The notes beneath the pieces are model-generated. The model saw nothing but the letters and a program-made list of their open reading frames with translations, was not told where the DNA came from and did not search any database. A program made the position numbers and the translations under genes. Source: Micromonospora rhizosphaerae (lineage in GTDB: Bacteria > Actinomycetota > Actinomycetes > Mycobacteriales > Micromonosporaceae). From it: DNA of 64,000 nt. Positions 17,688 to 26,251 of this stretch are shown here, one piece after another. Position 1 is the stretch's first letter. Each line of letters opens with the position of its first letter. Where the stretch lies: assembly GCF_900091465.1 (NCBI RefSeq), contig NZ_FMHV01000002.1, forward strand, positions 2,356,001 through 2,420,000, given 5' to 3'.

Positions 17688-17701
17688 ACTGACCGGTCAG
17701 T
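17688..17701. promoter_or_regulatory. Perfect 14-bp palindromic operator (TetR type) before the ABC/YhgE operon
   Basis: ACTGACCGGTCAGT is a perfect palindrome placed just upstream of a TAATAA (17703-17708) -10-like box and 21 nt before the ATG of the ATPase gene. The operon's third gene encodes a TetR repressor, the obvious candidate to bind here. Confidence 0.72.
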
Positions 17702-17722
17702 GTAATAAGTCGGGATGGGGCG

Positions 17723-18508
17723 ATGAGGATCGTCGAGGCCAGCGGGCTGGGTCTGCGTACCCGCCAGGGCTGGGTTTTCCGGGACGTCGACCTGACGGCC
17801 GAGGCGGGACAGCTGCACGCGGTGACCGGCCCGCCCGGCAGCGGCCGCACCTCCCTCCTGCTCGCCCTGGCCGGCCGCTTCCCGTACACCGAGGGGGAGC
17901 TGCGCCGCCGGGGGCCCGCCGCGCTCGGGCAGGTCACCGGCGTGCACGAGCCCGACCCGGCGCTGACCGTGGCCGAGCACATCCAGGAGCGGCTGCTGCT
18001 GCTCGGGCCGGTGCCGCGCCGCCGCCGTCAGCTGGTGCCGGTCGCCGCCGTCCGGGCCCGCCGGGCGTACCGCCGGGACGCCTTCGCCGCCGCCATCGCC
18101 GGGGCCGGCTTCACCGACATGCCCCTCGACCCGGACGTGCGCGGCCGTGACCTCACCCCCCTGCAGCGGCAGATGCTGGGACTGGTCCTGGCCAGCCTGA
18201 GCGGCCCGAACCTGATCGTCGCCGACGACGTGGACGCCGGGTCGGACGCCCCCGAGCGGGCCGCGGTCTGGGCCGCCCTGGCCCGCCTCGCCGACCAGGG
18301 GTATGCGGTCATCGCCAGCGCCCGCGCGGTCGAGCCGGGCAGCACGGCGATCGTGCACCGGATCGGCGATCCGACGCTGCCCGCCCGCACCGACCTCGCC
18401 CTGCCCGCCATCCCCGCGCCGGCCGCGCCCCCGTCGGCGGCCGCGGAGACCACCGACGACGACCGGATGTCCACCCCCGACACCCCTCAAGCAGAGGTGA
18501 CCCGATGA
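17723..18508 (+). CDS. ABC transporter ATP-binding protein with degenerate catalytic motifs
   Basis: A 261-residue ABC ATPase partnered with the YhgE/Pip permease downstream (4-bp ATGA overlap). The Walker A is GPPGSGRTS (residues ~36-44), with Arg in place of the usual Lys. The signature region reads LTPLQRQ instead of LSGGQ. The Walker B reads LIVADDVD, with Asp where the catalytic Glu is expected. Such changes suggest weak or regulatory ATP hydrolysis. The C-terminal ~50 residues are Ala/Pro-rich. The ATG at 17723 follows GGGATGGGG. Confidence 0.8.
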   Translation: MRIVEASGLGLRTRQGWVFRDVDLTAEAGQLHAVTGPPGSGRTSLLLALAGRFPYTEGELRRRGPAALGQVTGVHEPDPALTVAEHIQERLLLLGPVPRRRRQLVPVAAVRARRAYRRDAFAAAIAGAGFTDMPLDPDVRGRDLTPLQRQMLGLVLASLSGPNLIVADDVDAGSDAPERAAVWAALARLADQGYAVIASARAVEPGSTAIVHRIGDPTLPARTDLALPAIPAPAAPPSAAAETTDDDRMSTPDTPQAEVTR

Positions 18509-20655
18509 GTGTCTTCCGTCTCGCCCGCTTCGAGCTGCGCCGGATGACCCGGGGCCGGCTCCCCCGCGCCGCGCTCGCCGTCCTCACCGTCATCCCGCTG
18601 CTCTACGGCGCCCTCTACCTCTACGCCTTCTGGGATCCGTACGGGAACCTGGACCGGATCCCCGTCGCCCTGGTCAACGCCGACCGACCGGCCCGGGCCA
18701 GCGACGGCACCGAGGTGCACGCCGGCCGGGACCTCACCGACGAACTGCTGGACCGGCGGGTGTTCGGTTGGACGGTGACCAACGCCGAGGACGCGACCGC
18801 CGGCCTGCGCAGCGGTCGCTACCACCTGGTCTTCGCCATCCCGCGGGACTTCTCCGCGAGCCTGGCGGCCAGTCCGGACCCGGACCAGCCGGCCCGCCGC
18901 GGAGAGCTGAAGGTGGTCAACGACGACGCCACCAACTACCTCTCCGGACTGCTCGCCCGCTCCGCGTTCAGCGAGATCCGGGCCGCCGCCGCGGAGAGCG
19001 CCGCCGCGTCGTACTTCGACAAGATGCTGATCGGCTTCACCGACGCCAAGGCCGAGACGGGGCGGGCCGCCGACGGCGCCGGGCAGCTCGCCGACGGGCT
19101 CGGCGCCTCCTCCGACGGCGCCGGGCAGCTCGCCGACGGGCTGGACACCGCCGAAGGCGGCGCCGGGCAACTCGCCGCCGGGCTGGACAGGTCGGCCCAA
19201 GGCGCGGACAAGCTGGCCACCGGGCTCGACCAACTGCAGACCGGGGCGGCGCAGCTCGCGGACGGTACCGCCCAGGCGGCCGCGGCCACCCGGGCGGTCG
19301 CCGCCAGGGTGGACGGTGCCGCCGACCGCATCGAACCGGTGCTGCGGGACAACGCGGAGCTGATCCAGCGCTCCGCCACCGCCATCGCGTCGGGGGCGCA
19401 GGCGCTCGCCGACGGGATCGACGCGCTGCCGGCGAAGGCGGACGAGGCGGTGACCCAGGCGGAGCAGGTCCGCGACCGGCTGGACGCGGTGGTCCAGGCG
19501 CACCCCGAACTGGCCGACGACCCCAGCGTCGTCGCCGCCCGGCGGGCCGCCGACCAGGCCGTCACCGCCGCCAGGGCCGTCGTCGCCACGCTCGACCGGA
19601 CCGACCTCACCGCGCTGCGGAACCGGATGACCGAGATCGCCGCCACCGCCCGGCAGATCGCCGCCGCCGCGCCACACCTCGCCGACGACGTCGCCGCCGC
19701 CCGGGCCGGGGTGGACCAGCTCGCCAGCGGGCTCACCACCCTCGCGGACGGCAGCGCCAGGTTGCGCGACGGCCTGGGCGATGCGGCCAGCGGCGCCGAC
19801 CAGCTTCGCGGCGGGCTGTACCGGCTGGCCACCGGTGCCCGCCGGCTCGACGGCGGCCTCGCCCAACTCAGCAGCGGCAGCGACCGGCTCGCGGACGGAC
19901 TGACCAAGCTGGAGGGGGGTGCCGGCGACCTCGCCGAGGGGCTCGCCGCCGGGGAGAAGAAGCTGCCCGGGTACGGCGACGCGGACAGCCGCTCCGAGAT
20001 CCTCGGCGACCCGGTCGGCCTGATCCGCAACTCCCACCACCCGGCCGGCTCGTACGGGGTGGGCTTCGCCCCGTACTTCCTGGGGTTGGCCCTCTGGGTC
20101 GGCGCGATGATCACGTACATGCTGCTGCGGCCGGTCAACCGGCGGCACGTGATGTCCGGCGCGTCCGGCTGGCGCGTGGCGCTCGCGGGCTGGCTGCCCG
20201 CCGCGGCGATCGGGCTGGCCCAGGCCGGGGTGCTCTTCACCGTGGTGACCCTGGTGCTCGGCCTGGACCCGAGGCACGAGCCGGCGACCCTCGGGCTGCT
20301 GGCGCTGACCTCGCTCGCCTTCACCGCGATCATGCAATGGCTCGGTGCGCAGCTCGGCCCGGCCGGTCGGCTGGCCGCGCTGGCCCTGCTGATGCTTCAG
20401 CTCACCTCCTCCGGCGGCACCTACCCCGTGCAGACCTCGCCGGGCTTCTTCCAGGCGATTCACCCGTGGCTGCCGATGACCTACGTGGTGGCCGGGCTCC
20501 GACACACCATCAACGGCGGGCCGGCCGGACCGGTGGTCACCGGGGCGCTGGTGCTCGCCGCGTTCGGGGCCGGTGCGATGGCGCTGACCATCGGCGCGGC
20601 GCGCCGCTCCCGCCGGCTCACCCCGGCCAAACTCCACCCCGAACTGGCCATGTGA
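18505..20655 (+). CDS. YhgE/Pip-family ABC-2-like membrane protein
   Basis: A 716-residue protein. The N-terminal membrane anchor (residues ~20-42, ending LLYGALYLYAFWDPYGN) is followed by a large extracytoplasmic region. That region contains repeats of the type DGAGQLADGL (residues ~190-260 and again ~400-490), the YhgE repeats. A C-terminal ABC-2-type membrane bundle of about five helices follows (from ~510). The family includes phage-infection and type VII-associated proteins; here it most likely forms an exporter with the preceding ATPase. It overlaps that gene by 4 bp. Confidence 0.88.
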   Translation: MSVFRLARFELRRMTRGRLPRAALAVLTVIPLLYGALYLYAFWDPYGNLDRIPVALVNADRPARASDGTEVHAGRDLTDELLDRRVFGWTVTNAEDATAGLRSGRYHLVFAIPRDFSASLAASPDPDQPARRGELKVVNDDATNYLSGLLARSAFSEIRAAAAESAAASYFDKMLIGFTDAKAETGRAADGAGQLADGLGASSDGAGQLADGLDTAEGGAGQLAAGLDRSAQGADKLATGLDQLQTGAAQLADGTAQAAAATRAVAARVDGAADRIEPVLRDNAELIQRSATAIASGAQALADGIDALPAKADEAVTQAEQVRDRLDAVVQAHPELADDPSVVAARRAADQAVTAARAVVATLDRTDLTALRNRMTEIAATARQIAAAAPHLADDVAAARAGVDQLASGLTTLADGSARLRDGLGDAASGADQLRGGLYRLATGARRLDGGLAQLSSGSDRLADGLTKLEGGAGDLAEGLAAGEKKLPGYGDADSRSEILGDPVGLIRNSHHPAGSYGVGFAPYFLGLALWVGAMITYMLLRPVNRRHVMSGASGWRVALAGWLPAAAIGLAQAGVLFTVVTLVLGLDPRHEPATLGLLALTSLAFTAIMQWLGAQLGPAGRLAALALLMLQLTSSGGTYPVQTSPGFFQAIHPWLPMTYVVAGLRHTINGGPAGPVVTGALVLAAFGAGAMALTIGAARRSRRLTPAKLHPELAM

Positions 20656-20744
20656 GGATGCTGATGGGCCGGACGGCAGTGGCACCGGGCTCCGGCACGG
20701 GCCGGCCCACCGGCGCGCGCCGGACGGGTCGACGTGGAGGACGA

Positions 20745-21338
20745 GTGACGGACGGACGGTCGCGGCGGCGGGAGGACACCCGCCAGCGCCTCTTCGTTGC
20801 GGCGGTGGAACTCATCGCCGAGCAGGGCTTCTCCGCCACCACCGTCGACGACATCGCGGGCCGGGCCGGGGTGGCCAAGGGCACGGTCTACTACAACTTC
20901 GAGTCCAAGACGGTGCTCTTCGAGGAGCTCCTGCGGCACGGCATCGGCCTGCTCACCGCCGACTTCCGGGCGGCGGTGGCCGGGCTGCCGCCGCGCGAGG
21001 CCCTCGCCGCCCTGGTCCGCGCCGAGCTGGAGTACATCCGCCGTTACCGGGCCTTCGCCCAGCTGCTGCTCTCGGAGATGTGGCGGACCAACCGGGAGTG
21101 GCAGCAGACCCTTCGGCTGCTGCGCGGCGAGGCGATCGAGGTGATCGCGGAGACGGTCCGGGCCGGCGTGGCCAGCGGGGACCTCCCGGCCGACCTGGAC
21201 GTGCGCACCGCGAGCTCGGCGCTCTTCGGCGTCGGGCTGGTGGTGGCCGTGGACTGGCTGGTGTTCCAGCCGGAACGGCCGATCGAGGACGTGCAGGCGG
21301 CGCTGCTCGGCATCGTCCGCCGGGTCGCCCAGACCTGA
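20745..21338 (+). CDS. TetR-family transcriptional regulator
   Basis: The 197-residue protein has a standard TetR DNA-binding domain (residues ~10-55): RQRLFVAAVELIAEQGFSAT, TVDDIAGRAGVAKGTVYYNF. The C-terminal all-helical ligand domain is unremarkable. The GTG at 20745 follows GGAGG with 4-nt spacing; an upstream in-frame ATG at 20658 lacks such a site. It lies 89 nt after YhgE and is probably the last gene of that operon, likely repressing it through the palindrome at 17688-17701. Confidence 0.88.
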   Translation: MTDGRSRRREDTRQRLFVAAVELIAEQGFSATTVDDIAGRAGVAKGTVYYNFESKTVLFEELLRHGIGLLTADFRAAVAGLPPREALAALVRAELEYIRRYRAFAQLLLSEMWRTNREWQQTLRLLRGEAIEVIAETVRAGVASGDLPADLDVRTASSALFGVGLVVAVDWLVFQPERPIEDVQAALLGIVRRVAQT

Positions 21339-21421
21339 CTGGCCCGGCGTAAATGCGTTGAGTGACCGGGGGTGTCCGGAGCAGGCTGGGACTTCCGCCA
21401 TCGACTGCCGGGGGATGTCCG

Positions 21422-24400
21422 ATGCGCCTGCTCCGTGATCTCTGGGCCACCGCGCCCCGCCGAATGGCGGTTGTGGTGCTGCTCATCGTGCTCGGCGCGG
21501 GCGGTCAGGCGGCCGCCTCCGCGCTGGCCGGGCCCGTGCTGGTGCACCGGTCGGTCGGGTGGTTCGCCGCCCTGGTCGTGGCACTGGTCGCCGCCGTGCT
21601 CACCGACCTCGCCGTCGGGCTGCTGATGGCCCGTCTCACCGCGGACTGGTCCGCCGATGTGCGCCGGCGGTTGTGTCGGGTGGCGCTCGGGCAGGACCTG
21701 CCCACCTTGGAGACCACCCCCGTCGGCGAGCTGCTCGACCGCATCGACAACGACGTCTACCAGGTCGCCGCCGAGATGCGGAACACCGGCGTCCGGCTCG
21801 TCCAGGGGCTGGCGGTTTGCCTGCTGGCCACCGCGAGCGCGCTGGTCGTCTGGTGGCCGGCCGGCGTGGGGATGATCCTGCTGACCGCGCTGCTCGCCGT
21901 GTTGCTGCGCCGCCCCACCGCCCGGATCGCCCCGGCCCGGATGGCCGAGGAGGAGGCCTGGTCGGACCTGGCCGCGGTGATGGAGGAGGCGGTGCACGGC
22001 CAGGACGACGTGCGGACCAGCCTGGCCCGGCCGTACGTGCTGCGCCTCTACGCCCGGCGGGCCGCCGAGGTGATCGCCCGGGGCGGCCGGGTGTTCCGGA
22101 TGTCGGCCCGGGTCACCGCGATCGCCGCCGGCGGCATCCGGATCGGCATCGCCGCCGTGGTGCTCGGCGGCGCCTGGGCGCTGGCCAGCGGCCGGATCGA
22201 CGGGGCCCGGCTGACCGCGATCTGGCTGCTCGCCATCGCCTTCGGTGCGACCGTCGAGCACATCGCCCGCTGGGTGCCGCACCTGCAGTACGCGCTCGGC
22301 GCCTGGGCCCGCGTGCAGCTGCTCCAGGACGCGCGGCAGGAGCCGGCCGGCGGGGCGGTCCCGGCCGACGGCGACCTGACCGTCCGGGGGCTCACCTTCC
22401 GCTACCCGGCCGGCGACGACCGTGGCCCGGCCCTGCGTGACATCCGGCTCACCTTCGCCCGCGGCCGGTCGTACGCGCTGGTGGGCCGGACCGGATCGGG
22501 CAAGTCCACGCTGGCCAAGGTGCTCACCCGGGCCGTGGACGTGCCCCGCGGCACCGTCTTCCTCGGCGACACCGACCTGTGCGACCTGGACGTCGAGGCG
22601 CTGCGCCGGTGGATCGCCGTGGTGCCGCAACGGACCGAGATCCTGGCCGGCACGCTCGCCCAGAACGTCGCGCTCTTCGACCCCGACCTGCTCGACGACG
22701 CCACCCGGGCGCTGGAGGAGCTGGGGCTGGCCGGCTGGATCGCCGAACTGCCGGACGGCGTACGAACCCGGCTCGGCGAGGGCGGGCACGTGCTCTCCGC
22801 CGGGCAGGAACAGCTGGTGGCGTTCGCCCGGATCCTGGTGCGGGACCCGCACGTGGTGATCCTCGACGAGGCCACCGCCCGGCTGGACCCGGCGACCGAG
22901 ACCCGGGTACGCCAGGCCACCGAACGCCTGCTCGAAGGACGCATCGGCATCGTCATCGCGCACCGGCTCTCCTCGGTGCGGCGCTGTGACGAGGTGGTGG
23001 TGATGGCCGACGGCGCGGTGCTGGAGGCCGGGCCGCTGCGCGAGTCGGAACGCTTCGCCGAGCTGCTGGCGACCAGCCACGCGAGCGCGTACGCCGGCGC
23101 CGGGAGCCGCCGGGGTGGGGTGGAGCTGCTGGACGGGCCGGGCGATCCGTGGCACGGGGCGGACCTGGCGGAGCCGTCCCCGTCGGTCGAGGTGCACGCG
23201 GCCACGGTGCCCGTACCGAGGACCGACCCGCCGCCGCTGCCCGCGCCGCCGCCCACCCGGACCATGCGGGAGATCCTGCGGCTCGGCACCAACGACCCAC
23301 GGTACGGCCTGGTCGCCGTGGCCTTGTTCATCGTGATGACGCTGCTGGGCCTGGACGGCTCGGTGCTGCCGTGGCTCTGGGCCGACGTGGTGGGCGGCGG
23401 CGATCCCTGGCTGCCGGCGCTCGGCATCGTCGTCGCGCTGCTGGTCGTCCTGCCGCTGCCCTACCTGACCAACCTGTGGTTCCCGCAGTGGTGGATCCGG
23501 CAGATGCTGCGGATCAGCCTGCGCCTGGTGCACGGGCAGACCGGGCCGCGCCGGGTCAGCGGGCACAGCCCGGCCGAGGTGGTCGCCCAGGGCGGCGACA
23601 CCGAGCGGGTGGTGCAGCTCGCCGACAACCTGATGGACCAGTTCATCTCCCTGGCCATCGTGGTCACCATGACCGTGGTGACCGGCAGTGTCGTGCCGGG
23701 GCTCTTCTTCCTCGGGACGATGCTGGTCTCCGGGCTGGCGGCGACGCTGTTCGCGCCGCGGCTGGAACGCACCGCCCGCGGCACGGTCAAGGCCCGGGCG
23801 GCCTTCGCCACCGCGCTGGTCTCCGCGCTCTCCGCCGCCCGTACGGTGAAGCTCGCCGGCGCCACCCGCCCGGTGCTGGACCATCTCGCGGCGCTGGACA
23901 CCGTCCGCAGCGAGCGGCAGCGTCGGGAGATCGCCATGCAGGTGTGGGCGCGTTCGACCCCGTCGGTGGTCAGCGGGCTGCTGCCGATCGGCGCGTGGGC
24001 GCTCTACCTGGCCGGCGGGCTCTCCGCCGGGGCCACCCTGGTGGCGGTCTCCACCCTGGGGGCGGCCCGCTGGTTCGCGTGGACCACGGCATCGCTGGTG
24101 TCGCACTACCCGTCGGCGCGGGTCTGGACCCGGCGGACGGTGGCGATGGCGGGGATCGGACCGTACTCGGCGGGGGTGCCCGGGGTGGACCTGGCCGCCG
24201 GGACCGCGCCCGCGCCCGAGCCCGCGCCGCGGCACCCGCTGCGCCGGCTGGACCTCGCCGGCTTCGGGGCCCTGCACACCGACGGGACCCTCGCCGTCCG
24301 CGACGTCGACCTGACCGTCGAACGGGGACGGCTGGTGCTCGTCGTCGGGCCGGTCGGCTCCGGCAAGTCCTCGCTGCTGCGGGCCCTGGCCGGGATCGTG

Positions 24401-24922
24401 CACCACACCGGCACGCTGCGCTGGAACGGCGAGCCGGTCACCGAGCCGGAGCTGTTCCTCCGCCCCAACCAGGTCGGCTACGTCGGTCAGCTGCCCCGGG
24501 TGCTCTCCGGGACGGTCGCCGACAACATCGCCCTCGGGCACGAGGTGGACGCCGCCGATGCGGTCTCGACCGCCCAGCTGGAGCACGACCTGACCGCCGC
24601 CGGCGGCGGGCTCGGGCTGCTGATCGGGCACAAGGGCACCCGGCTCTCCGGCGGTCAGCTCCAGCGGCTCGCGCTGGCCCGGGCGCTCGCGCCGCGTACC
24701 GAGCTGCTGATCGCCGACGACGTGTCGTCCGCGCTGGACGTCACCACCGAGCTGGCGCTCTGGGCGGCGCTGCGCGAGCACGGGGTGACCGTGGTCGGAT
24801 CGACGTCCAAGCGGGCCGCGCTGGTCCGGGCCGACCACGTGGTGGTCCTGGTCGACGGGGCGGTGGCGGCGCAGGGCAGCTGGCGCGAGCTGGAGGACGA
24901 CTGGGGTCATCTGGCCGGCTGA
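21422..24922 (+). CDS. Fused ABC exporter (TMD-NBD-TMD-NBD) with one degenerate ATPase site
   Basis: The 1166-residue protein is two half-transporters in one chain. The first membrane domain spans residues ~1-300. NBD1 has Walker A GRTGSGKST (~355), signature LSAGQ (~457) and Walker B VVILDEAT (~480). The second membrane domain spans ~620-900. NBD2 has Walker A GPVGSGKSS (~978), signature LSGGQ (~1075) and Walker B LLIADDVSS (~1098), with Asp replacing the catalytic Glu. One composite ATP site is therefore canonical and the other degenerate, as in heterodimeric exporters. The substrate is unknown. The ATG at 21422 follows GGGGGA; a GTG at 21362 would add 20 residues. Confidence 0.9.
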   Translation: MRLLRDLWATAPRRMAVVVLLIVLGAGGQAAASALAGPVLVHRSVGWFAALVVALVAAVLTDLAVGLLMARLTADWSADVRRRLCRVALGQDLPTLETTPVGELLDRIDNDVYQVAAEMRNTGVRLVQGLAVCLLATASALVVWWPAGVGMILLTALLAVLLRRPTARIAPARMAEEEAWSDLAAVMEEAVHGQDDVRTSLARPYVLRLYARRAAEVIARGGRVFRMSARVTAIAAGGIRIGIAAVVLGGAWALASGRIDGARLTAIWLLAIAFGATVEHIARWVPHLQYALGAWARVQLLQDARQEPAGGAVPADGDLTVRGLTFRYPAGDDRGPALRDIRLTFARGRSYALVGRTGSGKSTLAKVLTRAVDVPRGTVFLGDTDLCDLDVEALRRWIAVVPQRTEILAGTLAQNVALFDPDLLDDATRALEELGLAGWIAELPDGVRTRLGEGGHVLSAGQEQLVAFARILVRDPHVVILDEATARLDPATETRVRQATERLLEGRIGIVIAHRLSSVRRCDEVVVMADGAVLEAGPLRESERFAELLATSHASAYAGAGSRRGGVELLDGPGDPWHGADLAEPSPSVEVHAATVPVPRTDPPPLPAPPPTRTMREILRLGTNDPRYGLVAVALFIVMTLLGLDGSVLPWLWADVVGGGDPWLPALGIVVALLVVLPLPYLTNLWFPQWWIRQMLRISLRLVHGQTGPRRVSGHSPAEVVAQGGDTERVVQLADNLMDQFISLAIVVTMTVVTGSVVPGLFFLGTMLVSGLAATLFAPRLERTARGTVKARAAFATALVSALSAARTVKLAGATRPVLDHLAALDTVRSERQRREIAMQVWARSTPSVVSGLLPIGAWALYLAGGLSAGATLVAVSTLGAARWFAWTTASLVSHYPSARVWTRRTVAMAGIGPYSAGVPGVDLAAGTAPAPEPAPRHPLRRLDLAGFGALHTDGTLAVRDVDLTVERGRLVLVVGPVGSGKSSLLRALAGIVHHTGTLRWNGEPVTEPELFLRPNQVGYVGQLPRVLSGTVADNIALGHEVDAADAVSTAQLEHDLTAAGGGLGLLIGHKGTRLSGGQLQRLALARALAPRTELLIADDVSSALDVTTELALWAALREHGVTVVGSTSKRAALVRADHVVVLVDGAVAAQGSWRELEDDWGHLAG

Positions 24923-25081
24923 GTGCCGCCGGGGCGCCGGCAGATCACCGGATCGCCGTGAGCCCCGAGGCTGGCCCAGCCCAGGTCCATCGTCGCTGAA
25001 GCAGAGCAAAGTGTGCTGGGCGGTCCCGCCGCTTCCCCGGAATGCCCGACGGTTCGGCCCACTCGGTACCGTTGACAGGCG

Positions 25082-26149
25082 TCAGAAGGCGCGGGCGTAC
25101 TGGTCCGGCCAGTGCGGCTCGGCGCCGAGCTTGGCGGCGGCGCGGCGGGGCCAGTACGGGTCGCGGAGGAGCTCCCGGCCGAGCAGGACCAGGTCGGCCT
25201 CGCCGGCCGAGACGATCTGCTCGGCCTGCTCCGGCTCGACGATCAGGCCGACCGCGCCGGTGAGCACGCCGGCGTCCCGTCGGATCCGGGCGGCCAGCGG
25301 CACCTGATAGCCGGGGCCGATCGGAATGCTCGCCGCCGCCGAGGTGCCACCCGACGAGGCGTCGACCAGATCCACTCCGGCGGCGGCCAGCTCGCCGGCG
25401 AGCACCACGCTGTCCTCGACGGTCCAGCCGCCCTCGACCCAGTCGGTGGCCGAGATCCGGGTCAGCACCGGCACGGCCTCGCCGACCGCGGCGCGGACCG
25501 CTCGGGCCACCTCCAGGGCGAGCCGCATCCGCCCGGCCCGGTCGCCGCCGTAGCCGTCGTCCCGGTGATTGGTCAGCGGGGAGAGGAACTCGTGCAGCAG
25601 GTAGCCGTGCGCGGCGTGGATCTCCACCGCGGCGAAGCCGGCGTCGATCGCCCGGTCCGCCGCGGCGGCGAACGCCTCGACCACGCGGGCGATCCCGGCC
25701 TCGTCCAGCGCGGTCGGCTCCCGGTAGTCGGGGAGGAAGGGCTCCGCGCCCGGGCCGACCGGGGTCCAGCCGCCCTCGGCGTCCGGTACGCCGCCCCGGC
25801 GGTCGGCCCACGGCCGGTACGTGGACCCCTTGAACCCGGCGTGCGCCAGCTGCACGGCCGGCACCGCGCCCTGGTCGGCGACGATCGCGGTGATCGGCCG
25901 CCAGGCGTCGACGTGCGCGCCGGACCAGAGTCCGGTGTCCTGCGGGCTGATCCGCCCCTCGGGGACCACCGCGGTGGCCTCGGTGACGATCAGGCCGGCG
26001 CCGCCGACGGCTCGGGAGCCGAGGTGGATCCGGTGCCAATCGGTGGGCAGACCGTCCGGGCCGGCGCTGTACTGGCACATCGGCGCCATGGCGATCCGGT
26101 TCGGCAGGGTCACCGCGCGCAGGGCGAGGGGCGTGAACAAGACGCTCAT
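25082..26149 (-). CDS. Old Yellow Enzyme-family NADH:flavin oxidoreductase (YqjM-like)
   Basis: A 355-residue FMN-dependent ene-reductase. The YqjM-type N-terminus PNRIAMAPMCQYSA has the flavin-tuning cysteine. The active-site and substrate region reads EIHAAHGYLLHEFLSPL, followed by NHRDDGYGG. The C-terminus has LVLLGRELLRDPYWP. These enzymes reduce activated C=C bonds with NAD(P)H; the physiological substrate is unknown. It is on the same strand as the upstream symporter, but a terminator at 26173-26207 separates the two. Confidence 0.92.
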   Translation of the reverse strand: MSVLFTPLALRAVTLPNRIAMAPMCQYSAGPDGLPTDWHRIHLGSRAVGGAGLIVTEATAVVPEGRISPQDTGLWSGAHVDAWRPITAIVADQGAVPAVQLAHAGFKGSTYRPWADRRGGVPDAEGGWTPVGPGAEPFLPDYREPTALDEAGIARVVEAFAAAADRAIDAGFAAVEIHAAHGYLLHEFLSPLTNHRDDGYGGDRAGRMRLALEVARAVRAAVGEAVPVLTRISATDWVEGGWTVEDSVVLAGELAAAGVDLVDASSGGTSAAASIPIGPGYQVPLAARIRRDAGVLTGAVGLIVEPEQAEQIVSAGEADLVLLGRELLRDPYWPRRAAAKLGAEPHWPDQYARAF

Positions 26150-26172
26150 GTCGTGATCCTTCGGCAGAGGCG

Positions 26173-26207
26173 CCGAGGAGGGCCCTCGGGGCGAGGACCC
26201 TCCTCGG
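26173..26207 (-). terminator. Terminator after the DAACS symporter
   Basis: A perfect 10-bp stem (26173-26182 with 26198-26207) has a 15-nt loop. It lies 45 nt past the symporter stop on the minus strand and before the OYE gene. Confidence 0.65.
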
Positions 26208-26251
26208 TCAGCGATCGGTGCGGTGCGCCGAAGCCGGTGGCCGGCGGCGGC

